From Phycisphaerae bacterium (GTDB lineage: Bacteria; Planctomycetota; Phycisphaerae; JAJVII01): a stretch of DNA of 64,000 bases. Below are positions 24,624 through 31,947 of this stretch, piece by piece. The notes under the pieces are model-generated. The model searched no databases, was not told the origin of the DNA, and saw only the letters and a list, made by a program, of their open reading frames with translations. Numbering within the stretch: the stretch's first letter is position 1; each line of letters begins with the position of its first letter. The translations under genes and the position numbers were made by a program. Location: contig JAJVII010000020.1 in the NCBI GenBank assembly GCA_022072085.1, positions 124,001 to 188,000 of the forward strand. The letters run 5' to 3'.

Positions 24624-26376
24624 GGGTCACCTCCTGGGCGCGGGCCTGGGCGGATTGGCGGATGGCCGACCACCACAACGGGCCGGTCGCGGACCAGCGG
24701 GCCTGGTCCGGCTCGCTGGGGACTTTCATGTTGCTGGCGGTCCATTCCATCGGGGGCAGCGTGGCCATTCCCTCCGACGGCGGACGCCACAGTTTCATCG
24801 GCGCTTTCGCGGATATTTCGGCGACGATGGCCTGCTTGTCCGTGCCGGCCTGGACGGCCTGCTGGAGCAGGTTCACGTCCTGCACGGCGTTGCGGAGCAC
24901 CTTCATGCGGATGCTCGGGATCGGCCCGGGGACGCCGAAGCGGACGCCGGGGTAGATCAGCCCGGTCGCGCAGCCGTTGTTGTCGAACCAGGGGTCGGGC
25001 CCGGTGCTGGTGGTCAGCCAGATGCAGTTGCCCGTGAAGTCGCGGAACCAGGTCTTGTAGACGAGCTGGTTGATGTCCGCGGCGCACTGGTCGATCGTCG
25101 GCGTGCCGTTGTACCACCAGACGATGTCGCCGCGGGCCATCGGGCCGGCGTGAACCTCCTTGGGCCAGGCGCTGACGAACCCGCCGCAGACCCAGAAGTC
25201 GACCACGCCGAGCAGGTCGCGGAAGTGCTCCTTCATCATCCAACTGGCGTCCTGGCGGAACCGCCACCTCACCGGGCTGCCCTGGGCGACCTCGTCGAGG
25301 AACCCGCGATAGAGCCGGAACGTCGCGTCGTCGCGGGCGTAGCGCGGCTCGTCGCCGTCCCACTCGAAGAAGCGGTAGCGCTTCTTGTGGTTGAAGAAGA
25401 ACTCCAGCACCGTCCTGGTCCAGCCCTTGGCCCGGAAGTGGGCGTCGAAGTCCTTGAGCACGTTGACCAGCTCGACGCGGTAGCCCGGCTGGCCGTAGCC
25501 GAGATAGTCCGCCGGCCAGCCGACGTTGAACGGGGTGTAGATCGAGTAGACAGGGGCGGACTTACGGCGGCAGCCGTCGAACGCCGACCCGTCGCACAGC
25601 GGGCCGTAGTGGTAGTCGTAGAGCGACCAGTCCTTGACGTGGCGGTTTCGCCCGTCGCCGGACAGCGTCGGGGCGAACAGGCGGTGGGTCACCCCCGAGT
25701 GGCCGACGCCCAACTGGTGATAGAGCCCGCGATGCTCGTAGACCAGGGCGTGGTACTGGTGGCAGAGGTCGAGGACGGCCTTGTCCCGCCGGGCGCCGGA
25801 TGCCGGCAGTTGGCTGCCGTACAGGTTCTCCAGGAATGTCGAGCCGTAACTGTTGTAGTCCATCTGGATGCAGTCGGCGTCGGGATAGGACGCCGCGAGC
25901 ACCTCGACGGCCAGGTCGATCGACTGCGTCTGCCCGCCGCCCGAGAGCGTGAGCGTGCCGGCGTGCGTGCCCGGCGTTGCGTCGCGGGGGATCCAGAGGT
26001 CCACCCAGACCAGGGCGACCTTCTGGCCGGGCACGGCGTTGTCCGCGTCGGGCACTTCCAGCGTCGCCGGGTTGGGCAGTGGAACCAGGGCGTCGGCGTG
26101 CCAGGCGCCGTCCTTCTTGAGCCGGTGGAAGAACGCCCGGTGCATGTCCACGGCGACCCCGTCGCCGACGTCGGCCGACACGCGGCAGGTCCCGAATCCC
26201 TCGACGATCAGCCTCAACGACGCCCAGCCGTTGCGCGGCGTGGCGATGCGGACGGTCCCGCCGGCAGCCGCCTGCCAGTGGGCGTCGCTGCGGTCCACCT
26301 CGCGCACCGCGCCGTCGGGGCCGACGCCGCAGAATTCGCTGCACGCCCGAAGTTTCCAGTCACCTTTGGCGGCCAT
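24616..26376 (-). CDS. Glycoside-hydrolase-like protein (DUF4091-type)
   Basis: A 586-residue protein without a signal peptide. The N-terminal ~170 residues are beta-rich and contain VWVDLWIPRDATPGTHAGTL, a phrase typical of beta-sandwich domains before DUF4091-type barrels. Residues ~180-540 look like a TIM barrel (MDYNSYGSTFL; VLEFFFNHKKRYRFFEWDGDEP; GDIVWWYNGTPTIDQC; WFRDFTGNCIWLTTS). Acidic residues in EWDGDEP are candidate catalysts, but I cannot assign the reaction. GAGGTG precedes ATG 26376. The stop overlaps the start of the Lys-rich unknown gene by eight bases. Confidence 0.7.
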   Translation of the reverse strand: MAAKGDWKLRACSEFCGVGPDGAVREVDRSDAHWQAAAGGTVRIATPRNGWASLRLIVEGFGTCRVSADVGDGVAVDMHRAFFHRLKKDGAWHADALVPLPNPATLEVPDADNAVPGQKVALVWVDLWIPRDATPGTHAGTLTLSGGGQTQSIDLAVEVLAASYPDADCIQMDYNSYGSTFLENLYGSQLPASGARRDKAVLDLCHQYHALVYEHRGLYHQLGVGHSGVTHRLFAPTLSGDGRNRHVKDWSLYDYHYGPLCDGSAFDGCRRKSAPVYSIYTPFNVGWPADYLGYGQPGYRVELVNVLKDFDAHFRAKGWTRTVLEFFFNHKKRYRFFEWDGDEPRYARDDATFRLYRGFLDEVAQGSPVRWRFRQDASWMMKEHFRDLLGVVDFWVCGGFVSAWPKEVHAGPMARGDIVWWYNGTPTIDQCAADINQLVYKTWFRDFTGNCIWLTTSTGPDPWFDNNGCATGLIYPGVRFGVPGPIPSIRMKVLRNAVQDVNLLQQAVQAGTDKQAIVAEISAKAPMKLWRPPSEGMATLPPMEWTASNMKVPSEPDQARWSATGPLWWSAIRQSAQARAQEVTRG

Positions 26377-26473
26377 CTTGCACCTCGTGCCGGAGTCAGC
26401 AGGCTGGAGCCGCGATCGGCCCCGTAACAGGCGTGCAGTCTAGCACCCGCGTTGGAAGCTGCAAGAGACTGGT

Positions 26474-26521
26474 GGGGCAGAGGGGCTTAGGGGCGGAGGG
26501 GCGGAGGGGTTGAGGGGCGGA
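26474..26521. repeat. Six-copy 8-bp tandem repeat GGGGNNNA
   Basis: GGGG recurs exactly every 8 bp at 26474, 26482, 26490, 26498, 26506 and 26514, with units such as GGGGCAGA, GGGGCTTA and GGGGCGGA. The forward strand could form a G-quadruplex. It lies in the 477-base gap (26377-26853) before the hybrid cluster protein gene. Confidence 0.85.
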
Positions 26522-26537
26522 GGATCTTCTATGATTG

Positions 26538-26663
26538 GCCGCTGAGACGCTGAGTCGCAGAGGAACAATGGTTCATGGAAGGCATTGCGCTCGAGTCTTT
26601 CGATCACTTCCGATGCCCGTTCTTGTCCAAGCCCATTCCCTCAGCGTCTCTGTGCCTCAGCGG
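26538..26663. repeat. Inverted repeat built on a CCGCTGAG-ACGCTGAG word
   Basis: The left arm, from 26538 (CCGCTGAGACGCTGAG followed by CGCAGAGG), is partly complementary to 26637-26663 (CCCTCAGCGTCTCTGTG then CCTCAGCGG). The arms differ by the order of internal units, so the hairpin is imperfect. The rest of the gap up to the start at 26854 shows no gene. Confidence 0.6.
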
Positions 26664-26853
26664 CGAACTGAGTTATGAAGAATGCTCTCACTCATCCGCT
26701 CTACGTTCGATCCGGGCGGGGGGGCGGAAATCTCCGCGGGTTTGATCCAGATCACATTCAGCCGGGCGCGGGAGCCCTATCATGTTGCCAAGTCGGCTGG
26801 ACGGACCGGCCGGCAGAAACATGGACCTCACCGCGACCGAAAGGAACGCCCCG

Positions 26854-28227
26854 ATGGCAACGACCGCCACACCGTCGGCCGCCGCGACCGGCGCCGCCCC
26901 GATGCCGATGTTCTGCAACCAGTGCGAACAGGCCCGCCTGCCCGGCGGGGCCTGCACGGAACTGGGCGTCTGCGGCAAGAACCCCGACGTCGAATCGCTC
27001 CAGCAAACGCTGCTGCTGGGCGTCAAGGGGATGGCCGCCTACTCCCACCACGCCCGCCGCCTGGGCAAGAGCGACCCGGCCGTCGCGGCCTTCATCGAAG
27101 AGGCCCTGTTCGCGACGATGACCAACGTCAATTTCGACGTGCCCACGCTGCTGGAGATGCTGATGACCTGCGGGCAGATGAACCTGCGGGTGATGCAGTT
27201 GCTCAACGACGGCCACGTCGAGCGGTTCGGCAAGCCCGAGGTCGCTGACGTCTACCACGGCACCAGGTCCGGCCCGGGCATCCTGGTCACCGGGCACGAC
27301 CTGTTGGACCTGTGGAACCTGCTGGAGCAATGCCGCAGGACCGCTCCGCAGGTGAAGGTCTATACCCACGGCGAGATGCTGCCGGCGCACATGTATCCCA
27401 GGCTACGCCAGCACCCCAACCTGGCCGGCCACGTCGGCGGCGCCTGGCAGAAGCAGCGCAAGGAGTTCGCCGCCTTCGCCGGTCCGGTCGTCGGGACCAC
27501 CAATTGCGTGCTGATCCCCAACGGCTACGCCGGGCGGATGTTTACCACGCGGGCGACGGCCGTCCCCGGCGCGACCCGGCTGACCGGCGACGAGGTCGAC
27601 TTCTCGCCGGTGATCGCCAAGGCCGTCGCGTGCCCGGCGCTGCCCGAGCAGGCAGAGCCCGGCGGCCAGTCCACGATCGGTTTCCACCACAGTGTGATCC
27701 TGGGCCTGGCGCCGACGATCGTGCAGGCGGTCAAGGACGGGAAGATTTCGCGGTTCTTCGTCATCGGCGGATGCGACGGCGCCGAGCCGGGGCGGAACTA
27801 CTTCAGCGAATACGCCCGCAACACGCCGGCCGACAGCTTCATCCTGACCCTCGGCTGCGGCAAGTTCCGCATCAACGACCGGGACCACGGCCAGTTGCTC
27901 GGACTGCCGCGGCTGCTGGACATGGGCCAGTGCAACGACGCTTTCGGCGCGATCCAGGTCGCGGTCGCGCTGGCTGGGGCGTTCGGCTGCGGCGTGAACG
28001 ACCTGCCGCTGACGATCGTGCTGAGCTGGTTCGAGCAGAAGGCCGTCGCTGTGCTGCTGACGCTGCTGAGCCTGGGCGTCAAGGGCATCCGCGTCGGCCC
28101 GCGCCCGCCGAGCTTCGTGACGCCCAACGTCTTCAAGGTGCTCCAGGAGAAGTTCGACCTCAAGCTGACCGGGGCGTGGGAGGACGACCTGGCCGAGGCA
28201 GTCGGTCCCAAGGCCGCGAACAACTGA
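26854..28227 (+). CDS. hcp: Hybrid cluster protein (hydroxylamine reductase), short form
   Basis: A 457-residue cytosolic Fe-S protein linked to removal of hydroxylamine or nitric oxide. The N-terminal cluster ligands are CNQC...C.....C (residues ~20-38; CGK ends the motif). The ligands of the hybrid cluster are all visible: His and Glu in THGEMLPAH, Cys in GTTNCVLIP, Cys in IGGCDGA, Cys in LTLGCGKFR, Cys in MGQCND, and Glu/Lys in WFEQKA. At 457 residues it is about 90 shorter than the usual ~550, which fits the class lacking part of the N-terminal helical bundle. ATG 26854 is used because AAGGAA is seven bases upstream; in-frame ATGs at 26782 and 26821 lack a good site. Confidence 0.95.
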   Translation: MATTATPSAAATGAAPMPMFCNQCEQARLPGGACTELGVCGKNPDVESLQQTLLLGVKGMAAYSHHARRLGKSDPAVAAFIEEALFATMTNVNFDVPTLLEMLMTCGQMNLRVMQLLNDGHVERFGKPEVADVYHGTRSGPGILVTGHDLLDLWNLLEQCRRTAPQVKVYTHGEMLPAHMYPRLRQHPNLAGHVGGAWQKQRKEFAAFAGPVVGTTNCVLIPNGYAGRMFTTRATAVPGATRLTGDEVDFSPVIAKAVACPALPEQAEPGGQSTIGFHHSVILGLAPTIVQAVKDGKISRFFVIGGCDGAEPGRNYFSEYARNTPADSFILTLGCGKFRINDRDHGQLLGLPRLLDMGQCNDAFGAIQVAVALAGAFGCGVNDLPLTIVLSWFEQKAVAVLLTLLSLGVKGIRVGPRPPSFVTPNVFKVLQEKFDLKLTGAWEDDLAEAVGPKAANN

Positions 28228-28264
28228 AACCGGCTGATTCGCCCGGTCGTTCCATGATTGGCCA

Positions 28265-28296
28265 ACCGGCCCGCCTGAGTATTTCGGCGGGCCGGT
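28265..28296. terminator. Hairpin downstream of hcp
   Basis: ACCGGCCCGCC (28265-28275) and GGCGGGCCGGT (28286-28296) form a perfect 11-bp stem with a 10-base loop, 37 bases after the hcp stop. There is no T-run, so termination is likely but not certain. Confidence 0.6.
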
Positions 28297-28420
28297 GGGC
28301 TGTACGGGGCCTCTAATGCGGGTTCTCGTGAACACCGCCGAGGCTGGGCGTTGACCAACTCCTGCCTGGCGGTTAGGGACCGGCCGGGGCGCCTGCGGCG
28401 TCGAACGCACTGACGGACTA

Positions 28421-28470
28421 AGGGGCTCTAACAGACCTACGCGGACCCGCGTAGGTCTGTTAGAGCCCCT
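28421..28470. repeat. Perfect 50-bp palindrome, copy 1
   Basis: Two 24-base arms are exact inverted copies around the dinucleotide AC. The left arm begins AGGGGCTCTAACAGACC and ends CGCGG. It lies upstream of the PEP-CTERM gene at 28686. A second diverged copy is at 29991-30052. No T-run follows. Confidence 0.95.
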
Positions 28471-28513
28471 AAAGGCTGCCGGCAGCCGGACGGCGAACTG
28501 GGGCAAATCCGCC

Positions 28514-28542
28514 TTGACTCATCACTACCAAAGGGCTATTAA
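28514..28542 (+). promoter_or_regulatory. Promoter of the first PEP-CTERM gene
   Basis: TTGACT (28514-28519), a 17-base spacer and TATTAA (28537-28542) in a locally AT-rich stretch. The start codon at 28686 would follow a ~135-base leader. An overlapping -10 alternative is TAATAC at 28540. With the palindrome and the hcp hairpin, this accounts for the 458-base gap 28228-28685. Confidence 0.6.
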
Positions 28543-28685
28543 TACTAACGCGCTGATGTGCCAGATCTTGCAGGCCAGTTGATACTAAGTCGTAATTGAG
28601 ACGGTCGGAGCTACTGCTGCCAGGGGGCAATGCGGGGGGGGTGGTGCTGTCGGCTCATTCTCTTGGGGGGAACTGGAGGAGAGAG

Positions 28686-29915
28686 ATGGGAAGGTTCCTG
28701 CTCGCCCTCTCGGCCTTGCTGACTCTGCTGGTCACCTCAAGTCTATTGGCCGCACCGGCTTACCAGATGCGGCTTGACGGAAGCGGGGTGCCGCTGGTCT
28801 TCTGGGACAGTCGCGGATTCAGCGGGGGCTTCGACGACGCGAACAAGATCGGCGTCATTGCCAAGGATGACAACCCCGGCGAGCACGTCGTCGTGGTGAT
28901 GGACAAGGACGGGTCGGCCAGCGGCTTCGACCAGTATGTGTTCGATCCGGCGCTGGCCTCGCCCAACAACGCGGTCACCAACGGCGCCCTGACGGTCTTC
29001 CAGACCTACGCCAACCAGGAACTCTATGCCGGGTCGGTGGTTGGCGGCGTGAAGGCCGCCAACGGGCTGGTGGTCGCAGGCCACGCCCGCGGCAATTCGA
29101 TCAACACGTTCTTCGGGCTGTCAGGCAACGGGGGCACGTTCGGTCTGGCGGAGTACCAGCTTCGCGACACGTCCGACAACTTTAACGTCGACGGCGGGGT
29201 GGCGGCGCTGCTGGCGGCGCAGAACGTCGGCATCGATACCGGCAACTTCAAGAAAGCCCTGGCCCTGGTCAGCGACGATGGCAGCACGTTCCACATGCTG
29301 TTGGCCAGTTCCGGCGGGGCCAGTGTCACGCTCATCCGCAAGATGGACATCGGCGGATACTCCGTCGCCCCGACAGCGACGACCGCCGGCACACGGTCCG
29401 TAACGGCCGGCGGCACGTTGCGTGACAGCGGGGACACGACCAACAACTTCATGGCCGACCTGGTGCCGGTCATCAACGACAGCATCCAGGACATTGCAAT
29501 CAACCCTGGAGACGGGAACCTCTACTTCCTCAGCGACGACCGCACCAACGGACGGGTGTTTCTGTCGGCCGTCAGCTTCAGCTTCGGCAATCTGGGCGAT
29601 AACTCGATCACGTCAATCGTGGACCTGGACCCGGATTCGGCCAACACTTACCTGGAACTGACCTACACGGCCGCGTCCAACGCCAACGACCTGACCGGCG
29701 AGAACCTGGTGGCCGCCCGCGGGCTGGCCTTCAGCCCCGACGGCTCGGTGCTTTACGTGACCAACGGCGACAGCGACAACAACTCCAAGCGGGTGTTCAT
29801 CTTCGACGCCCCGGTTGCAGTCCCCGAACCGGCGACGCTTGGCCTCTTGGCGACCGGCGGGATATTGCTCCTTGTTGCGGGGCGGCGGCGAGTCTGCCGA
29901 CGACGATCCCGCTGA
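28686..29915 (+). CDS. PEP-CTERM exported protein, propeller-like, paralog 1
   Basis: A 409-residue secreted protein of unknown function. It has a signal peptide (FLLALSALLTLLVTSSLLAAP), a beta-rich body, and the sorting tail VPEPATLGLLATGG-hydrophobic-GRRR. Body phrases such as DIAINPGDGNLYFLSDD and ARGLAFSPDGSVLYVTNGDSD resemble blades of beta-propellers. The next gene shares these phrases in the same order, so the two are likely paralogs. GGAGGAGAGAG precedes ATG 28686. The gene is bracketed by two copies of a strong palindrome. PEP-CTERM proteins are usually handled by exosortase and associated with extracellular matrix; the system itself is not in this window. Confidence 0.85.
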   Translation: MGRFLLALSALLTLLVTSSLLAAPAYQMRLDGSGVPLVFWDSRGFSGGFDDANKIGVIAKDDNPGEHVVVVMDKDGSASGFDQYVFDPALASPNNAVTNGALTVFQTYANQELYAGSVVGGVKAANGLVVAGHARGNSINTFFGLSGNGGTFGLAEYQLRDTSDNFNVDGGVAALLAAQNVGIDTGNFKKALALVSDDGSTFHMLLASSGGASVTLIRKMDIGGYSVAPTATTAGTRSVTAGGTLRDSGDTTNNFMADLVPVINDSIQDIAINPGDGNLYFLSDDRTNGRVFLSAVSFSFGNLGDNSITSIVDLDPDSANTYLELTYTAASNANDLTGENLVAARGLAFSPDGSVLYVTNGDSDNNSKRVFIFDAPVAVPEPATLGLLATGGILLLVAGRRRVCRRRSR

Positions 29916-29990
29916 GAATTCATCTCGATTGCCACGCGGGATCGCGTTTGGCGGGCCCGTCCGAGAAACTGCCCACCGGAATCTGCCGCT

Positions 29991-30052
29991 CCTCTAAGGG
30001 GCTCTAACAGAACCTGCGCGATCCCGCGTAGGTTCTGTTAGAGCCCCAGAGG
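29991..30052. repeat. Diverged palindrome, copy 2
   Basis: GGGGCTCTAACAGAACCT (29998-30015) pairs perfectly with 30030-30047. The central region pairs with one G-T mismatch (CGCG/CGCG), and an outer CCTCT/AGAGG adds five pairs. It shares most of its arm with the perfect palindrome at 28421-28470. The changes keep complementarity within each copy (GACCT against GAACCT on both arms). Confidence 0.9.
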
Positions 30053-30449
30053 TGCCGAACTGAATGGAGGTTGCCTCTGGGCAACATTCCCCACCCGAAT
30101 GTTGACTTTCTGCAACAAGAAGGCCACCAACGACTTCCTTTCTTCGGCTTTATAAATTTTACAATTCATGGCGCCATTTACAATTACGGTACTTCCCTGG
30201 AATTTGTATCGAATCTGGTACGAATCTTGCTTCACCTCAATCATGCGGCTTACTTCAACTTCAAGTCTCGCCGCAGCGACGGTTATCGCAGCCGCGTTGG
30301 GTTTGGCACTTCGACGGTAGGCCAGGTTGAGAGCAGTTTGAGACGCTGTCTTGGAACGCAAGGGAACGGTTCCTGCCGGGTGCCCGTTTCCGACGTTCCT
30401 CTCGATTCTGTCGTCCAGTGAGAGTCATTTCATAAGTGAAGGAGACGCC
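30053..30449. other. AT-richer intergenic island
   Basis: The gap between the two PEP-CTERM genes (29916-30449, 534 bases) is clearly richer in A/T than its surroundings, mainly 30080-30330. It contains the 10-bp palindrome ATGGCGCCAT (about 30166-30175) flanked by ACAATT-like sequence, and a TTGACT at about 30102 without a matching -10. Short open frames on both strands show no recognisable protein, so I call no gene. Confidence 0.5.
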
Positions 30450-31811
30450 ATGAACAAGGTTGCGGCCATTCTGATGCTGGGTTGTGCCGGACTGCTGCTG
30501 ACGGTCGGGCCGGTGTGGGCCGACGTCGCGGGGCCGGCGTTGCAGGTCCGAGTCGGCGGCACAGTCTCCGGGCCGATGCTGCTGGACAGCACCATTGGCT
30601 ACGGCAGCGGGTACAACCCCACCGCCGGCGTTGGCGACCTGGCGGTGAACACCGATACGGGTGTCGTCTACGGTCTGGACGGCTCCAGCTACGGATACGA
30701 GATCGCGCGGTTCGACCCCATCGCGGAGTATGAGAAGGGCCTGCCAGCGGTTAACGCCGGGATCGGCACCACGCGGGTCTACACGACGCCCTACGTGTAC
30801 ACCGGGTCGGTGGCTGGCAACAACAGCGTCACCAATTCGGTCTCGATGGGTGTGAGCTACGACCCCTATATGGTGACCAATGGTCATGCCGGTGTGATCA
30901 CCGGCGCCAACAGTGGCGGAGCGCCCCACTGGCAGGAATATGTCGCCCAGTCGGCCTCGGAGGCGATCGGCCAACTCAATGAGGGGACGACCGGCACGCC
31001 GGTGAACACTTCGGCCTACGTCACATTGACCACCCTTCAGGACAGCGTGGGCAGCCTGGGCGACGGAGGCCACTGGAACGGCCTGACAGTGGACACCTTC
31101 AAGAGCCAGTTCGCCCCGACCAACGACGCGGCCAGCGCCTCGCTGAACGATGCGGGTGGGCTGGTCAGCCGTTACTTCCTGGGCGTCAGCACCTCCGGCG
31201 GTTCGGGCAACTGGTTCCAGAGCATCTACGCCGTGCACGTCGATGCCACGCGTGCGACCGAGCCGAACGCCACCACCTTCGGCACGCGCAACGCCTACTT
31301 CCGTGACCGCTCCGCGGCCCAGGCCCTGGTCATCGGCGGGACGGACTTCGACAACCTCGTTCCCTCCGTGGCCGACCTCGGCAAGGACATGGCCGTCGAC
31401 CCCGTCACCGGCGACATCTACATCCTGACCACGACCGGGCTGAACGGGACGGCCTACCTGAGCGCCCTGCGGCCGACCATCTCCAACGACAGCGACGTGG
31501 CCATCAGCTACGAACTGGTCGACCTCGACCTGTCCGACAACGGCGGCCTGCCCGGCGGCAACGCCTACCTGCAACTGGACACGCTGCTCAACGGTGCGGA
31601 CCTTATCGCGGGCATGGGCCTGGCCTTCAGCGGCGACGGCTCGCGGCTGTACATTTCCGTTGTTGCGACCACCGCGGTCACCGGCGAGGTGCAGGCCGTC
31701 TACGCCCTGGATATCGGGCGCGCCTCGGTCCCCGAGCCGGCCACACTGGGCCTGCTGATGCTGGGCGGCCTGTCGCTGGCCGGGGCGAGGATTCGTCGCC
31801 GCATCCGCTGA
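30450..31811 (+). CDS. PEP-CTERM exported protein, propeller-like, paralog 2
   Basis: A 453-residue secreted protein of unknown function, with a signal peptide (VAAILMLGCAGLLLTVGPVWA) and the tail VPEPATLGLLMLGGLSLAGARIRRR. Near the C-terminus, KDMAVDPVTGDIYILTTTGLNGTAYLSALRP, then VDLD, then GLAFSGDGSRLYI run parallel to the same segments in the preceding PEP-CTERM gene, which supports duplication. GAAGGAGA precedes ATG 30450 at a normal distance. A strong intrinsic terminator follows at 31842. Confidence 0.85.
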   Translation: MNKVAAILMLGCAGLLLTVGPVWADVAGPALQVRVGGTVSGPMLLDSTIGYGSGYNPTAGVGDLAVNTDTGVVYGLDGSSYGYEIARFDPIAEYEKGLPAVNAGIGTTRVYTTPYVYTGSVAGNNSVTNSVSMGVSYDPYMVTNGHAGVITGANSGGAPHWQEYVAQSASEAIGQLNEGTTGTPVNTSAYVTLTTLQDSVGSLGDGGHWNGLTVDTFKSQFAPTNDAASASLNDAGGLVSRYFLGVSTSGGSGNWFQSIYAVHVDATRATEPNATTFGTRNAYFRDRSAAQALVIGGTDFDNLVPSVADLGKDMAVDPVTGDIYILTTTGLNGTAYLSALRPTISNDSDVAISYELVDLDLSDNGGLPGGNAYLQLDTLLNGADLIAGMGLAFSGDGSRLYISVVATTAVTGEVQAVYALDIGRASVPEPATLGLLMLGGLSLAGARIRRRIR

Positions 31812-31841
31812 CGGCGCGGTATGACCGAAGAGCTTCTCCCC

Positions 31842-31873
31842 AGCCCGGCCTGCCGAGGGCGGCCGGGCTTTTC
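31842..31873 (+). terminator. Rho-independent terminator of PEP-CTERM paralog 2
   Basis: AGCCCGGCC (31842-31850) and GGCCGGGCT (31861-31869) form a perfect 9-bp stem with a 10-base loop, followed by a TTTT run. Confidence 0.85.
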
Positions 31874-31897
31874 AATTGCGCCCCCGCTACCTATACT
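31869..31897 (+). promoter_or_regulatory. Candidate promoter of the transglutaminase-like gene
   Basis: TATACT (31892-31897), with TTTTCA 17 bases upstream overlapping the T-run of the preceding terminator. It lies 51 bases before ATG 31948. The -35 match is weak. Confidence 0.4.
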
Positions 31898-31947
31898 TCG
31901 TTTCCCGGTTTCACCTGACGGAGACTACCCCGTACCTGGAGTGTTCG

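Noticed and set aside
26474-26521. Possible CRISPR-like array
   Set aside because: The 8-bp units are contiguous, without spacers, and there are no cas genes.
28421-28470. Simple rho-independent terminator of hcp
   Set aside because: There is no T-run, a separate hairpin lies closer to hcp, and a second copy occurs on the far side of the next gene.
30038-30421. Two opposing open frames of 107 and 116 codons in the AT-rich island
   Set aside because: Neither has a good ribosome site, codon use like neighbours, or a recognisable fold; the forward one runs into the leader of the next gene.
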